Origin: Aldrovandia affinis
Lineage: Eukaryota; Chordata; Actinopteri; Notacanthiformes; Halosauridae
DNA: 64,000 nucleotides
Direction of reading: 5' to 3'
Assembly: GCA_029706075.1 (NCBI GenBank)
Contig: JAINUG010000256.1
Span: 1,054,001-1,118,000 of the forward strand
Below the pieces are notes generated by a model, which did no database searches, was not told the origin of the DNA, and saw only the letters and a program-made list of their open reading frames with translations. The stretch's first letter is position 1. Each line of letters begins with the position of its first letter. This document shows, one piece after another, positions 34,763 through 46,431 of this stretch. The translations under genes were made by a program, and so were the position numbers.

Positions 34763-36150
34763 CTACTTACTTTTCACCATTTCGACCACCTGCTCCTTAA
34801 CCTCATCATCAACTAGGACATCATGGTCCAGCCACATCATGGCAAAAGAGGGATCCAGCACTGCTGCTTTGAGATATATTGTGTCCGAGAAGGGTGCAGT
34901 TGCTCCATCTCTGGATGCCCTTGCCATCTTCACGTTGACAAAGTTTCCAAAGAATCTTCTGTTTAGTGATCTTTGGAGGCTGCGGATCAGGTTGCCAAGA
35001 AAGCGCACTTGTGTTTTCAGTTTCTCCAAGTGATGATTTTGAGAAAGGACACAAGGGAGGACTGCGCTGATCGTTACCACCTTCTCTCCTTGGGTTAGAT
35101 CTGTTGCCTCTGCAAAAGGCTGCAGAACGTTGATAAGCTCCTTCAGTTGGCTCCACTCTCTAGATGAAAATGTAACCTGCTTGTGGCCTGCAACTTCAAG
35201 TACCCTACACAGTTGTGGGTAGTCACAGTCTAGCACTGATTTCACCTGCCTAAACGTTGCATTCCAACGTGTATTTACAGAAGAAGGGATTCCACGCTGT
35301 CCAAACACATTCTAAAATGCTTCTTTGAAAGTTGTGCTGGTGTGAAGCAACGAGCTCAGCCTCGATGCCTTGGCAAGAGCTGAATTGATTACTGTCGTCT
35401 CTTTTAAGCCATCTCCCACCACTAGTTGTAGGGTATGGGCAAAACATTGCAAACGCTGTTGACCATTTTTACCCAGAGTGTCGTTGAGGGTTTCCTGTTC
35501 TTCCACTGAGAGGTAATTCCATAAGTCTGCATCATCAAGGTCATCTTCATCATCAACCTCTTCATGTTCTTTTGAAAAACACACTGTGAAAGCCTTTTTC
35601 ATATTAGCGGCATTATCACAAAGGATGTAACCTAGCTTACTTTTAATGACATACTCGTCACAGATTGCATCAAACTCCTCAGATATCCGTTCCCCTGTGT
35701 GTGCTCCTCTGAGACGGTTGCATGCCAGCAAATTGGACCTCAATTGAAGGGCCTCAGTCTCCATTTCCATCCAATGGACGGTGATCCCCAGGAATCCTCT
35801 CATCTTGCGATCGGACCATATGTCCACTGTGACAGAAACATGATCTGCTTGTGCCAACTGATTTTTCAGTTTCGTCTGCCTTTCAGCAACCAGGCTGTCA
35901 ATCTTAGAATTCATGGTTCTGCGACACACTGGAGCATACTTGCTGTCCACCACCGACAAAAAGTGACGGAAACTTTTATTTTCAACAATGGACACAGGCA
36001 TGTTGCAATTGATAATTAGGTCTGACATTATGGCATTAGTGATTGCCTTTTGCTGTGGGTGGTTTATATTATATAACTGTACTGACCGCGACTCTATAAA
36101 TTGTGAGATGTTTGGCTGCTGTGGGTCGTGGCAGATCCGTTTACTCTTCT
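34763..36150 (-). pseudogene. hAT transposase core, ZBED4/ZBED1-like, one stop
   Basis: The frame is open from an acceptor near 36150 ([20 protein letters not shown]), through [12 protein letters not shown], the RNase H-like segment [20 protein letters not shown] and the [11 protein letters not shown] block. An acidic insert ([16 protein letters not shown]) and [14 protein letters not shown] follow. A single TAG at 35312-35314 interrupts it; the same frame continues with PSSVNTRWNATF and ends at a GTAAGT donor at 34763-34770. The missing C-terminal dimerisation exon and the TAG make it inactive. The protein type is that of hAT-Ac transposases related to ZBED4. Confidence 0.85.
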
Positions 36151-36309
36151 AGTATTCGTCAAATCGAATAAATAAGATACAACAGATGTTAGCACATTTT
36201 TGTTAAATAATAGCATAAGTATTATCCATCTCACAATAATTTCAATTGGAATTAAAAATATGAGCTTGTATGGTAATTTGTTAATGTTACCATACCTAGC
36301 TGGCTAGCC

Positions 36310-36615
36310 CAGTGGTTCTCAAACCTCTCCTCGAACCCCCCAGCCTTTCTGTGTCGTAGTTGAATTCCACAACCAGCATACCTGATTCATTCAATCAAGG
36401 GCTTGTTAATTAGTTGACTCCCTTGATTAGTTGAATCAGGGGAGCTGGTGGTGGAATTCAATAAATACATAGGCTATGACCAAAGGTGCACCCTACTTGT
36501 ATACACTTATTAAGTAAAGATGTACATGACGATGTGTACTTAATAAGCGTACATTAACATATACTGTATAAGGTGCGCTTTCGGTCACAGCCATGGAGAG
36601 GTTTTAGAACCACTG
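36310..36615. mobile_element. hAT MITE inside the hAT intron
   Basis: Inverted ends CAGTGGTTCTCAAACC and CAGTGGTTCTAAAACC, 306 bp. The flanks GGCTAGCC (36302-36309) and GGCTAGAC (36616-36623) match at 7 of 8 positions, the expected hAT duplication. No coding capacity. Confidence 0.9.
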
Positions 36616-36628
36616 GGCTAGACACCAG

Positions 36629-36788
36629 AGAGTATTTCACAAAGCTGGCTAACTGAGTATGCCTGACATCTGGGCAGAGTAAACCTGGAAACCTTTCAAA
36701 TCTGGAACATGGATTGAAGTAAAAAGAGCTTTTTACTCTGCACAGAAGTGAGGTTTACTCAGTTAGCCAGCTTTGTGAAATACCCCCC
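36629..36788. mobile_element. Hairpin MITE
   Basis: About 160 bp with long inverted arms containing GTATTTCACAAAGCTGGCTA at 36632 and its complement ending near 36783. Superfamily not determined; target duplication unclear. It starts just after the hAT MITE. Confidence 0.75.
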
Positions 36789-37386
36789 TGGCTCTAATCT
36801 AAACCTATGCTTAGTGTGTTTTATGTTGGGCGCAGTGCGCCGTCTGTCATGCTCTGAGCTCCCCCTGACTGTCCTCCGAAAGACATTGACCTAAGAAATC
36901 AATTGTAATGAAACCGATCCTCTTCAAAAACATTATTTCAATTGCCATTGTGCAATACAAAGAGTTATAGGTATTTATTTAGATTTCATGAAACAAGTAC
37001 ATTTATTTATATATGTTTATAATTGAATGGAGAAAAATCTTTCTGAAGACAGTATATAACTAGATTAATTTGAACCATGGAGACTTTAATACCACACGTG
37101 AAACCATTAACTATCAGGGGGCAACAGGGGGTAATTCATTCAGTTGCCTGCTAATCCCTGCTTCCTAGACGTCGGGGCTAACATCGCCCAGACATCGTTT
37201 GGCCACTGGGCCAACATAATTGAACATTCGCTGTTTGGAGTTCTGAAACAGAACATTCAACGTTCAATTTTATTTTTGAGATTGGGACGATGTTTGGGCG
37301 ATATAGCCTGGCGTATTCAAAATGGGCAGATCGCGTCTGTGTGTGTGTGTTTGTGTTCACATGCTACCTGTAGCAAACAAACTTAC

Positions 37387-37553
37387 TTCTCTTTGTGGCT
37401 TTTCAAATGACGCACAAAGTTCGACGTTGTTGCAATCCTGTCAGATCTTTTTGTTGCACATGTTTTGCAAACCGCTGTCCTTTTTTTCCCCAAAACTTCA
37501 AATTTACTATAGCCGTAAATAATTACTTTCGGGGTTATTTCTGCAGCTGCCAT
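37387..37553 (-). pseudogene. BED zinc-finger first exon of the second hAT
   Basis: ATG at 37551-37553; the protein starts MAAAEITPKVIIYGYSKF and has the BED finger CKTCATKRSDRIATTSNFVR followed by H-x4-H (HLKSHKEK). It ends at a GTAAGT donor. The splice phase to the core exon did not resolve cleanly, so a small indel is likely. DNA-binding part of the transposase. Confidence 0.75.
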
Positions 37554-37714
37554 AATTGCACAAATATCGGTGCTCACGTTGAGTAGAACTGACGTTAGTT
37601 TTTGAGTGACATGATGATATCTCCAATGAGAGCTGAGTATTTGTGTTCTCTAGCCCATCTAAATGTTTGAGTCGCACTCGAGTCCAAGTCATGTGACTCG
37701 AGTCCACAACTCTG

Positions 37715-38653
37715 CCTCCTACACACCGAACTGTCATCACTGGGACAACGGGAAGCCATGACTCACAAGGCTTTCCAGGAGGAGCTCATTGCACAGCTGT
37801 GTGGTGTCTCACAGAAGGTACCCAAATAACAGGCTACTTTTGATCATGTGCCTGTGCCCACTGGCAAACAGACTGTGGATGTTGGCAAACTGGCTTCTGT
37901 TGGTCGCAGGAAATGCATACTCTAAGATGTCGGGAAAAAAACAGTGCACTCCATGGGAGTGGAAGGTTTGTGATGTGCCCTTGTGTCTACAGTTGACCAG
38001 AAACTGTTTTGAGAAGTGGCACCAAAGACTGTAAAAAACAGGTGTTTTAATTTTGCATTTTTTGTATATAGTTTGTGCTGTTTTCAATAAATCTTCCAAA
38101 ATGAAAAAAGCGTTTAGTTTTTTTCTTCTGTCTTCTGCATGGCTCACTGACTTGCTTACTCTGATGGCTTTTGTCTTTGTCTGATGTCCTGGCCTTTGTG
38201 ACAGAGATGGCCCATCTGACAGATCTTAGAGGTGTGGACAATGAATCATGAATATTCATGAAATTAGCATATAGCCCTCCCACAGCCTGAAATAAATGTG
38301 ACCAGTTCTGATAAAAACAGGTTTTTAGCTATGTAGATCTCAGATGCGCTAAACTATTTTCACACCCCTACATAACCAAGACCTTGATGAACAAACGCAC
38401 ATTGGCAAAACAATTCGTCACTATAGATTAGTGTGTGCTTTCACAACTTTTGTGACGGCAGAAAAATTTACTCTTTATAACTTGTGTGTTTGTAGATCTA
38501 TTTACAAGCTGCATATGATACTGACCAAACTATTGATGGCATATAAATGTAGCTGTGATTGTCCTTCAATTAAAAATATCAAACACTTTGGAGTAAGTGT
38601 GTGTTAAGTTGATGAAATTGAGATAAATATCAGACCATGCCAAAATCAAAAAA
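37715..38653 (+). mobile_element. piggyBac fragment with transposase 3' end
   Basis: Contains the last transposase exon and the family's 3' untranslated part with AATAAA at about 38087. It then runs into the subterminal block (CACTATAGATTAGTGTGTGC and others) up to about 38653, where it joins the 5' region of another copy 30 bases short of its expected end. The hAT at 34303-37714 truncates it on the left. Confidence 0.75.
37745..38034 (+). pseudogene. piggyBac transposase C-terminus with cysteine-rich domain
   Basis: Frames encode MTHKAFQEELIAQLCGVSQK, then HVPVPTGKQTVDVGKLASVG, RRKC, and in a shifted frame SGKKQCTPW..KVCDVPLCLQL, RNCFEKWHQ and a stop at 38032-38034. The cysteine/histidine pattern is the C-terminal cross-brace zinc domain of piggyBac transposases, used in binding the element's ends. 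Frame changes lie near 37830 and 37920. This is the only place in the window where the C-terminal part of this family's transposase remains. Confidence 0.75.
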
Positions 38654-39892
38654 CATCTGGGGGCGTGGGGCCATGTGTGAAAACGCTGGCGTAAACAACA
38701 CAAACTGTCGACAATTTGAAGCAAGATTTTATACAGACATACAATTTTATTCAAGATGGAAAGATTTTCTGCGCTGCAGTGTTTGAGAGCATTGATGGAA
38801 AGCGACGAGGACAACAACTGACGAAGAGTAAGTAATTATATTTGATTTGCCATGTTATCAAATACTCGTATATATATTCAATATATGAATTCCGCGTCTT
38901 GTGACTACATATTCCGCGTGTTGCAACGTAACAAATTTCAATAGGCGCACACAAGATCTATGGAAGAATACTTTTCAAACAGCCTAAAATGTTATAAAAA
39001 ATCGTATGTAGCATGATCGGTTTCATGATCTCACGTCCTTGTAAAATCGATTCTTGTTTTTGTTTATTATAAGAGTGCTTCTGTTTAGTTAAATCCGTGT
39101 TTGGGATTACGTTGTGGATTTGCTGTTTAGCTAGCTTTGTTTGTTCCAGTTCGTTTATAATTTTGGTTTGTTTTGTGAGTTATTTGCGTGTCGCCACATA
39201 CATTGTCTTGCCTACGTTTGTGGATAATAAAATAAGAGCCAAAATGGCTGCTGCCACAAGAAGCGCTTGTCGTGAAAGGAGAAATGGTAACTCAAATATT
39301 GCTTAGCCATTTAAAATCTAAATTGTGAGTTGTTGTTTTAACTCTAAAGAGGCATGAAATCACAAAAAAAGTTTAATTAGAAGATACTTTTTTTCCTTGG
39401 GTCTCAGGAGGATATTATGTGCATTATTGTTAGGCTGTATGACTTGTAATATGTGGCATTCCCCTGTATATACTGTATAGTAGTTTGTGTGCTGTTTTCA
39501 ATAAATCTTCCAAAATGAAAAAAGCATATATTCTTCTGCATGGCTCACTGACTTGCTTACTCTGATGGCCTTTGAGAGAGATGGCCCATCTGACAGATCT
39601 TAGAGGTGTGGACAATGAATAATTAATATTCAGGTATTTAGCATTTAGCCCTCCCACAGCCTGAAATAAATGTGACCAGTTCTGATAAAAACAGGTTTTT
39701 AGCTATTTAGATCTCAGATGTGCTAAACTGTTTTCACACCCTTACATAACCAAGACCTTGATGAACAAACGCACATTGGCAAAACAATTCGTCACTATAG
39801 TTTAGTGTGTGCTTTCACAACTTTTGTGACAGCAGAAAAATTTACTATTTTTAACTTGTGTGTTTGTAGATCTATTTACAAGCTGCATATGA
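38654..39892 (+). mobile_element. piggyBac copy, left part, interrupted by L2 LINE
   Basis: Starts within the 5' untranslated region (GGGGCGTGGGGCCATGTGTG) and has transposase exon 1 at about 38757 (ATGGAAAGATTTTCTGCG...). It is deleted internally relative to the 25120 copy and runs to the L2 insertion point at 39892. It continues at 43988-44163 with the 3' end CCTCAGAGGG followed by TTAA (44164-44167). Confidence 0.75.
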
Positions 39893-40125
39893 CATTTACA
39901 TTTACATTTTAAGCATTTAGCAGACGCTCTTATCCAGAGCGACTTACAAGATGTGCATTAATACAAGGTGAGAACAATCAAAGTTAGCGTACAAGATCAG
40001 TGCAGTAAAACGGCAAAAGACATCATTGCAGGCGTCTGCGTATCATACCTGTAACATTGGGAAAGAAAAGGTTAGTGGTTTTTTTTTTTAACAAGTAAAC
40101 AGTGGTGATGACAGATGGACAGTGT

Positions 40126-43100
40126 TCAGTGGTAGTGGAGTCTGAAGAGGTGGGTTTTGAGTCTCTTGCGGAAGATTGAAAGTGATTCCGCAGTCCTGAC
40201 CGATAGCGGGAGGTCGTTCCACCAACGAGGGACCAGGACAGAGAAGAGGCGAGACCGCGAGGAGCGGCTGCCAGGCGCCCGGAGGGATGGGGCAGTCAGT
40301 CTGCCAGCGGAGGCGGAGCGCGGGGGTCTGGACGGGGTGTAGGGCGTGATGAGTGACTGGAGGTATGGGGGAGCAGTACCTCTGGCCGCTTGAAAAGCAA
40401 GCACCAGTGACTTGAATCTGATGCGTGCTGCGATGGGGAGCCAATGCAGAGAGGAGAGTAGAGGGGTTACGTGGGTGAACTTCGGCTGGTTGAACACCAG
40501 GCGAGCAGCAGCGTTCTGGACTAGTTGCAGTGGCTTGATGGCACAGGCCGGAAGGCCTGCCAGCAAGGAATTGCAGTAGTCCAGACGTTAGATCACCAGG
40601 GCCTGGACCAGGAGTTGAGTGGCCTCTTGGGTGAGGAACGGTCTGATCCTCCGGATGTTGTGGAGGGAGAAACGGCAGGTCCGAGAGATCGCTGCAATGT
40701 GGCTCGAGAAGCACAGCTGGTTGTCCAGGGTTACCCCAAGACTCCTGGCAGACTGGGACGGAGACACTATGGAGCCTTCCACGGTAATTGACGCATCAAT
40801 CATCGGGGAGCCCTTCGCTGGGAGGAAGAGCAGCTCTGTCTTCCCCAGGTTCAGCTTCAGGTGGTGGGTGGACATCCATGCGGAGATGTCAGCCAGGCAT
40901 GCAGAGATCCGTGCCGGGACCTGGGTATCAGATGGAGGGAAGGAGAGAAACAGTTGAGTGTCATCAGCATAACAGTGATAGGAAAAACCATGAGCAGAAA
41001 TAACAGAGCCAAGTGACTTGGTGTACAGAGAAAATAGGACAGGGCCTAGCACCGAGCCCTGCGGGACACCGGTAGAGAGGGTGCGGGGAGAGGAGGGATC
41101 CTCTCCAGGCCACCTGGTAGGACCGGTCAGCCAGGTAGGACTCAAACCATGTCAGCACAGATCCAGAGATTCCCATCTCGACGAGAGATGAGAGCAGGAT
41201 CCGGTGGTTCACGGTGTCGAATGCCGCCGACAGGTCAAGGAGGAGGAGGACGGAGCTAAGGGATCGGGACTTAGCGGCGTGAAGAGCCTCAGTGACCGCA
41301 AGGAGAGCAGTCTCTGTGGAGTGGCCGGCTCTGAACCCAGATTGGTTGGGATCAAGCAGGTCGTTCTGTAAGAGATGAGCAGACAGTTGATTATAGACAG
41401 CCCGCTCTAACGTTTTGGAGAGGAAAGGGAGGAGAGAGACAGGTCGGTAGTTAGAGATGACAGCAGGATTCAGAGAGGGTTTTTTGAGGAGGGGGACAAC
41501 CTGAGCGCATTTGAGGGAGGAGGGGACAGAGCCAGAGGAAAGAGAGGAGTTAATGACATTAGAGACAAGGGGAGGATGTCCATAGCAATGGACTGGAAGA
41601 GGGGGAAGGAATGGGATCAAGAGGGCAGGTGGTGGGACGGTGGGAGAGAACAAGTTGAAGGATGTCCGAGTCAGGGAGGGGTGAGAAGGAGGACAGAGAG
41701 GTGGGAGGTTTAGGTAGCGGGATGGGAGAGGGAGGGGTAGGGGGAAGGAGTTGCGAATGACCTCAACCTTCTCCTGAAAGAAGGATGAGAAGTCATCTGC
41801 GGTTATAGAGGAGGGGGTGGGGGAGGAGGAGGGGGTGAGGAGAGAGGAAAATGTAGCATAGAGTTTACGTGGGTTGGAAACAGAGGATTGAATCTTAGAA
41901 AGGAAGAATGCAGACTTAGCAGAGGAGAGGTTAGCGGAGAAGGAAGCCAGGGAGTGTGTGGAAGTCAGACAGAGCAACAGGGGATTTGGATTTTCTCCAT
42001 TTCCTTTCTGCCGCACGCAGCTTCAGTCGGTTAGCCCGAATGGAATCGGTTAGCCAGGGGGGGGGGGCGGGGACGAGCGGGTTTAGCGGATAGAGGACAG
42101 AGTAAGTCAAAGGAGGAGAGAGAGGAAAGTAGGGTGGATGATGCTACTTCAGCAGGTAGCTGAGAGAAGGCATCAGCAGGGGGAAGGGAAGATAGGACAG
42201 TGGCTGACAGGGCAGCGGGTGAGAGAGAGCGGAGATTGCGACGGACAAGGACAGTGGGAGCAGGTGAAGATGGTTTAGGGACAGAGGGGGGGGGGGAGAA
42301 AGACAGAAAGGAATGGTCAGACACATGTAGAGCGATACCGTAATGTTGGGTGAGGCGCAGTTCCTGGTGAAGACCAGGTCCAGTTGGTTACCGGCCTTGT
42401 GGGTGGATGGGGATTCAGCCATGGTGAAGTCAAAGGACTGAAGGAGGGGAGGAATGCAGAGGCCTGGGAGGTCTCTAGCTGCAGGTTGAAGTCCCCGAGG
42501 AGTAAGACGGAGTGCCGTCCTCAGGGAAGGCACTGAGTAGGGCATCCATCTCGTCTAGGAAACTCCCCAGTGGACCTGGAGGGCGATAAAGAACAATGAT
42601 GTGCAGTTTACATGGAACAGTGACAGTGACAGCATGAAATTCAAAGGAGGAGGGTGAGAAGTGAGGAAGAGGAACAATACCAAATCTCCACAGGGGGGAA
42701 ATGAGTATACCTGTCCCTCCACCTCTACCTGAGGGTCGTGGAGTGTGGGAGAAGGTGTAGGCAGCAGAGAGAGCAGCAGGGGTGGCCGTGTTTTGCGGAG
42801 TGATCCAGGTCTCCGTAAGCGCCAGGAACTGCAGGGAGAGTAGTGAGGCCTGGGCCGATATGAAATCGGCCTTCCGGACAGCGGACTGGCAGTTCCATAG
42901 TCCGCCTGCTACCACCACGTCGACACCGGGAGATCTGGGAGGGTGGATGAGGTTGGACAGATTACGGGTGTGGGTGGAATCTCTCCTTCTAGGCAATCTA
43001 GAAGAGGAGACATGGACTGGGATAGGGAGGAAGCATGTAGTGTTAGATGCAGAGGAAGAACAGGGAGATACAAAACTATGATACTCACCGTGCGGCGAGC

Positions 43101-43221
43101 ACTCCCTAGCTGGCCCCCCTCGGTGGACTCCTGCAGGTAGACTCCTCCATCTTTGTCCGTCGAGTCTTCGTCCAGGGAGGCTAGGACGGGGAGGCTGCCG
43201 CAAAAAGCTGCCGCTATCCAC
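40126..43221 (-). pseudogene. L2 LINE ORF: AP endonuclease and reverse transcriptase
   Basis: The minus-strand endonuclease part has FLALTETWI, RGGGTGILIS and VLYRPPGPLG (43050-42560). After frame changes near 42500, 42330 and 42030 comes the [68 protein letters not shown] and the catalytic CYADDTQLF. The L2-type C-terminal block has LVQNAAARLVF and SLHWLPIAARIRFK and a final RLKTHLFRLHYH. Another frame change lies at about 41100 and one at about 40570. Inactive, but motif residues are intact. It would copy its own RNA at a nicked target. Confidence 0.88.
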
Positions 43222-43275
43222 AGCTATGGCTGCTAATATAGCCGAGTGATGCTAGGCACTAAGTGGCGAGTGCCA

Positions 43276-43987
43276 CCTGACAACAATGCACAGTAATTAA
43301 CAACTGTTAGCTTTCTAAGGCTACTAAAGGAACACTCAACAACAAACACGGGCTGATACAATAAAACCGATTGAAAACAGCTGAGTCGCACTCCGCTTTG
43401 AAATACAATTACAACGCAGCGAAATAATCTAATAACTGCTGGACGTCAGCGACACTATAGCCAGCTAGTTACAATAACAAAGTAGCATTAAGTGCCAATT
43501 CTACCCGATGGGACAGGATACGAACGCAGAGGCTAAGCAAACAAAATCTAACGCCGGATAAGTACACTTTACAAGCACGCCACAAGACAGTTCTAGCCGA
43601 GGTACGAATGCACACTGCCTGAGTTCTGGCTGAACGCGCTTAAATCCTCCTGACAACAATGCACAGTAATTAACAACTGTTAGCTTTCTAAGGCTACTAA
43701 AGGAACACTCAACAACAAACACGGGCTGATACAATAAAACCGATTGAAAACAGCTGAGTCGCACTCAGCTTTGAAATACAATTACAACGCAGCAAAATAA
43801 TCTAATAACTGCTGGACGTCAGCGACACTATAGCCAGCTAGTTACAATAACAAAGTAGCATTAAGTGCCAATTCTACCCGATGGGACAGGATACGAACGC
43901 AGAGGCTAAGCAAACAAAATCTAACGCCGGATAAGTACACTTTACAAGCACGCCACAAGACAGTTCTAGCCGAGGTACGAATGCACA
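43276..43987 (-). repeat. Tandem 5' monomers of the L2 LINE
   Basis: Two direct copies of a unit of 373 bp, starting at 43276 and 43649 on the plus strand (CCTGACAACAATGCACAG); the outer copy is shortened to about 340 bp. They differ at only a few positions that I could see (for example CCG/CAG near 43397 and 43767). They lie upstream of the LINE coding region, where a promoter is expected. Confidence 0.9.
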
Positions 43988-44167
43988 CTGCATATGATAC
44001 TGACCAAACTATTGATGGCATACAAATGTAGCTGTGATTGTCCTTCAAATAAAAAGATCAAACACTTTGGAGTAAGTGTGTGTTAAATTGATGAAATTTA
44101 GATAAATATCAGACCATGCCAAAATTACAAACCATCTCAAAGCTTAGCACGGACCTCAGAGGGTTAA
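43988..44167 (+). mobile_element. piggyBac copy, right end
   Basis: Continues 38654-39892 after the L2 LINE, ending AGCACGGACCTCAGAGGG then TTAA. Same 3' end as the element at 55775-57356. Confidence 0.85.
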
Positions 44168-45490
44168 CACCATTCAGCCCCTTCGGCTTGCAGATAAGCT
44201 CTCAGCCATGCAGGTAGACCAAGACCTGGTGGCCTGGATCACAGACTACCTTACGGGTAGGCCTCAATACGTCCAGCTGCAGGGCAGCCTGTCGGAGGTG
44301 GTGATGAGCAACACCGGTGCCCCCCAAGGAACTGTACTGTCACCTTTCCTGTTCACCCTCTACACCACTGACTTTAGCCACAACTCTGGAGCATGTCACC
44401 TCCAGAAGTTCTCGGATGACTCCACCATCGTGGGCTGCATCAGCGAGGATGATGAGGAGGAGTACAGAGGCGTGGTTAGGAGCTTCGTCAGTTGGGCGAG
44501 AGGAGAACCACCTCCAGCTCAACACTGGCAAGACCAAGGAGCTGGTAGTGGACTTCCGACGGAGCAAGAAGCCCCCGAGGGGCCCCCCAACCCTCATTAC
44601 CATCAAGGGGGAGGAAGTTGAGATGGCAAGCTCATACAAGTTCCTGGGAGTGCACCTGAACAAGAGGCTGGACTGGACAGACAACACAGAGGCCCTCTAT
44701 AAGAAAGGACAGAGCAGACTGTACTTCCTTAGGAGGCTCAGGTCCTTCGATGTGTGCAGCAGGCTGCTGAGGATGTTCTACCAGTCCGTGGTAGCCAGCG
44801 CACTGTTCTTTGCCGTGGCCTGCTGGGGTAGCAGCGCCAAGGCTGGGGAGACCGACAAACTTAACAAGCTGGTGAGGAAGGCTAGCTCTGTGGTTGGCCA
44901 AAAACTGGACAGCCTGGAGGCAGTGGTGGAGAGGAGGATGAGAGACAAACTGTTGACCATCCTGAATAACCCCTCCCACCCCCTCTATGATGAGCTGAGA
45001 CAGATGGAGAGCACCTTCAGCCACAGGCTCATCCAATTCACATGCAGAACGGAGCGGTTCAAGCGCTCCTTTCTACCAGCAGCCATCAAACAGTATAACA
45101 ATGAACATTGAACACTGAGCACTGTCACACTCTACTGCTGTACCTACCCTACATTCTGTGTACATTCTTTGTACATCTCACTGCTGCCCCGACTGCTACT
45201 GTTTTTCACATCTCATACTTGTTTTTCTTTTGTTTTTCTTAGTACTTCAGTACACTGGTATGTGCTGTCTATCTGGTGGATTTGCACTACCTCCAGTATT
45301 ATTATTTTTTTATTTTTTTATTTCTTAAATTATTGTATTTAGGTTTCTACTCTGGTTTTTAAATATATTTATTATCCAGTATGTTGTTATGCCCTGTATG
45401 TCTTGTGTGTTCTTTCACTCCTGTACCATTGTTGCTGTGACAAACCAAATCCCCCGGGATTAATAAAGGCTATTCTATTCTATTCTATTC
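44168..45490 (+). mobile_element. LINE fragment, 5' truncated, with (ATTCT)n tail
   Basis: The last third of a LINE: RT thumb and C-terminal part, about 350 bases of 3' untranslated sequence, AATAAAGG, and a tail of five ATTCT units at 45471-45490. It starts directly at the TTAA that ends the piggyBac copy. Belongs to the CR1/L2/Rex1 group; I did not settle the clade. Confidence 0.8.
44208..45111 (+). pseudogene. LINE reverse transcriptase, C-terminal part
   Basis: Begins within the RT (VAWITDYLTGRPQYVQLQGS), then NTGAPQGTVLSPFLFTLY and the active-site region HLQKFSDDSTIVG. A one-base frame change near 44500 moves reading to NHLQLNTGKTKELVVDFRRS, ASSYKFLGVHLNKRLDW, LYKKGQSRLYFLRRL and RSFLPAAIKQYNNEH, with a stop at 45109-45111. 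No endonuclease is present because of 5' truncation. Confidence 0.85.
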
Positions 45491-45896
45491 TAGTTCCTAT
45501 TGCTTTCCTGTAGCTTATACCTATCAAATTCGGCGATAGAGACTCTCTTTGTATTATGAGCTTTATTGTAAACAATGCAAGCATTTAGGATAGCAATGTA
45601 AAGCATGTATCAAATTATTTTATAGTACCACTTTAGTGACTTTGTTTGTCTCTTGTAACAGGCAATTTTTTGTCAGCGAAGTCTGCACCCCCCATGTGTT
45701 TGTTATATAATGATATAATATTTGAACGTTGCACCTCAACACGCATTTCAATTTCATTGAATTTCTGCTATGAGATTTCCCGTAGGATGGCGACTGCAGC
45801 GTTTGCGCGGTCTCTCGGAATATCCTGTATATCGGCAAATGAAGGGTTTGCACGGTCTACGGAAAATCCCACAGTTCGGCGGATATAGGTTAAGTG
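45491..45896. other. No recognised feature
   Basis: About 400 bases between the LINE tail and the retroviral 5' LTR, with a few CpG-containing words and no recognised gene or repeat. Confidence 0.5.
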
Positions 45897-45900
45897 ACAG

Positions 45901-46428
45901 TGTGGGAATTTATTAGTATGTTTTTATTCTGACCTGACTGTGAATTAATGTGCAGAGCTCATGTTTGTTTTCGCAGAAAGTGGCAAACTAGCTTTGGCCC
46001 CTGTTTTGTTATTCTGAGTTCTTGCACCTGTTTCTGATAAGGCTGAATTCTTCTCCAGTTCTCACAAGAGTTTGATAAGACCAAAGACAGCGCTCATTGT
46101 CTTCATAGACAGATGATGTAGGTTGTTGCTGATTGGACAGTCTGAACCGATAGGAAGTCACGCTGACGTAAGTGGCTTGCCGATTGGAGGACCTGGGAAA
46201 ACGTCAGCCAATCAGCAAAGACCTGATTTTGAGAAAAGGAAAAGTTTCAAGTCGGCCCGAGAGAAGCGCTTCCCGGGAGAGGGCTGGACAAATCAATTGA
46301 GAGATTTGTGTAGTTCGCTTTTGATTCATGTTACCTTTTACTTGTCTCTTTAATAAATTCTGAGTTAAGAATAATTTGGTCTTAGTATTTTGCCTCCTCA
46401 CCGACACCTCCTTTGATACACGCTAACA
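45901..46428 (+). repeat. Retroviral 5' LTR
   Basis: 528 bp, TGTGGGAATT...CGCTAACA, with AATAAA near 46352 and a following TTGATAC U5. Preceded by ACAG. Identical in outline to the 3' LTR with about four differences noticed by eye: a one-base indel near 46099, two substitutions near 46255, and one near 46070. Confidence 0.9.
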
Positions 46429-46431
46429 ATT

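Larger units (their letters stand above)
34303..37714 (-). mobile_element. hAT (Ac/ZBED4-like) transposon, 3' truncated
   Basis: The 5' end on the minus strand at 37714 reads CAGAGTTGTGGACTCGAGTC, a terminus with internal CGAGTC repeats common in fish hATs. A BED exon (37387-37553), an intron containing two MITEs, and a transposase exon (about 36150-34763) follow. The last exon and the 3' inverted repeat are missing at the CR1 LINE edge. It is inserted in the coding part of a piggyBac copy that continues at 37715. Confidence 0.7.
39893..43987 (-). mobile_element. L2-clade LINE, nearly full length, with 10-bp target duplication
   Basis: Flanked by CTGCATATGA on both sides (39883-39892 and 43988-43997). 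On the minus strand it begins with two tandem 373-bp monomers, then the coding region. It ends with the conserved fish tail CTCTGGATAAGAGCGTCTGC followed by TAAATG near 39930-39910, then (TGTAAA)n. 4095 bp. Inserted in a piggyBac copy. Confidence 0.9.

Noticed and set aside
37322..37345. Short TG repeat beside the BED exon, considered a regulatory element
   Set aside because: Simple (TG)n run in an intron; nothing supports function.
40525..43140. Plus-strand open frames along the L2 LINE
   Set aside because: Antisense of the LINE coding region; the minus strand has all RT motifs.
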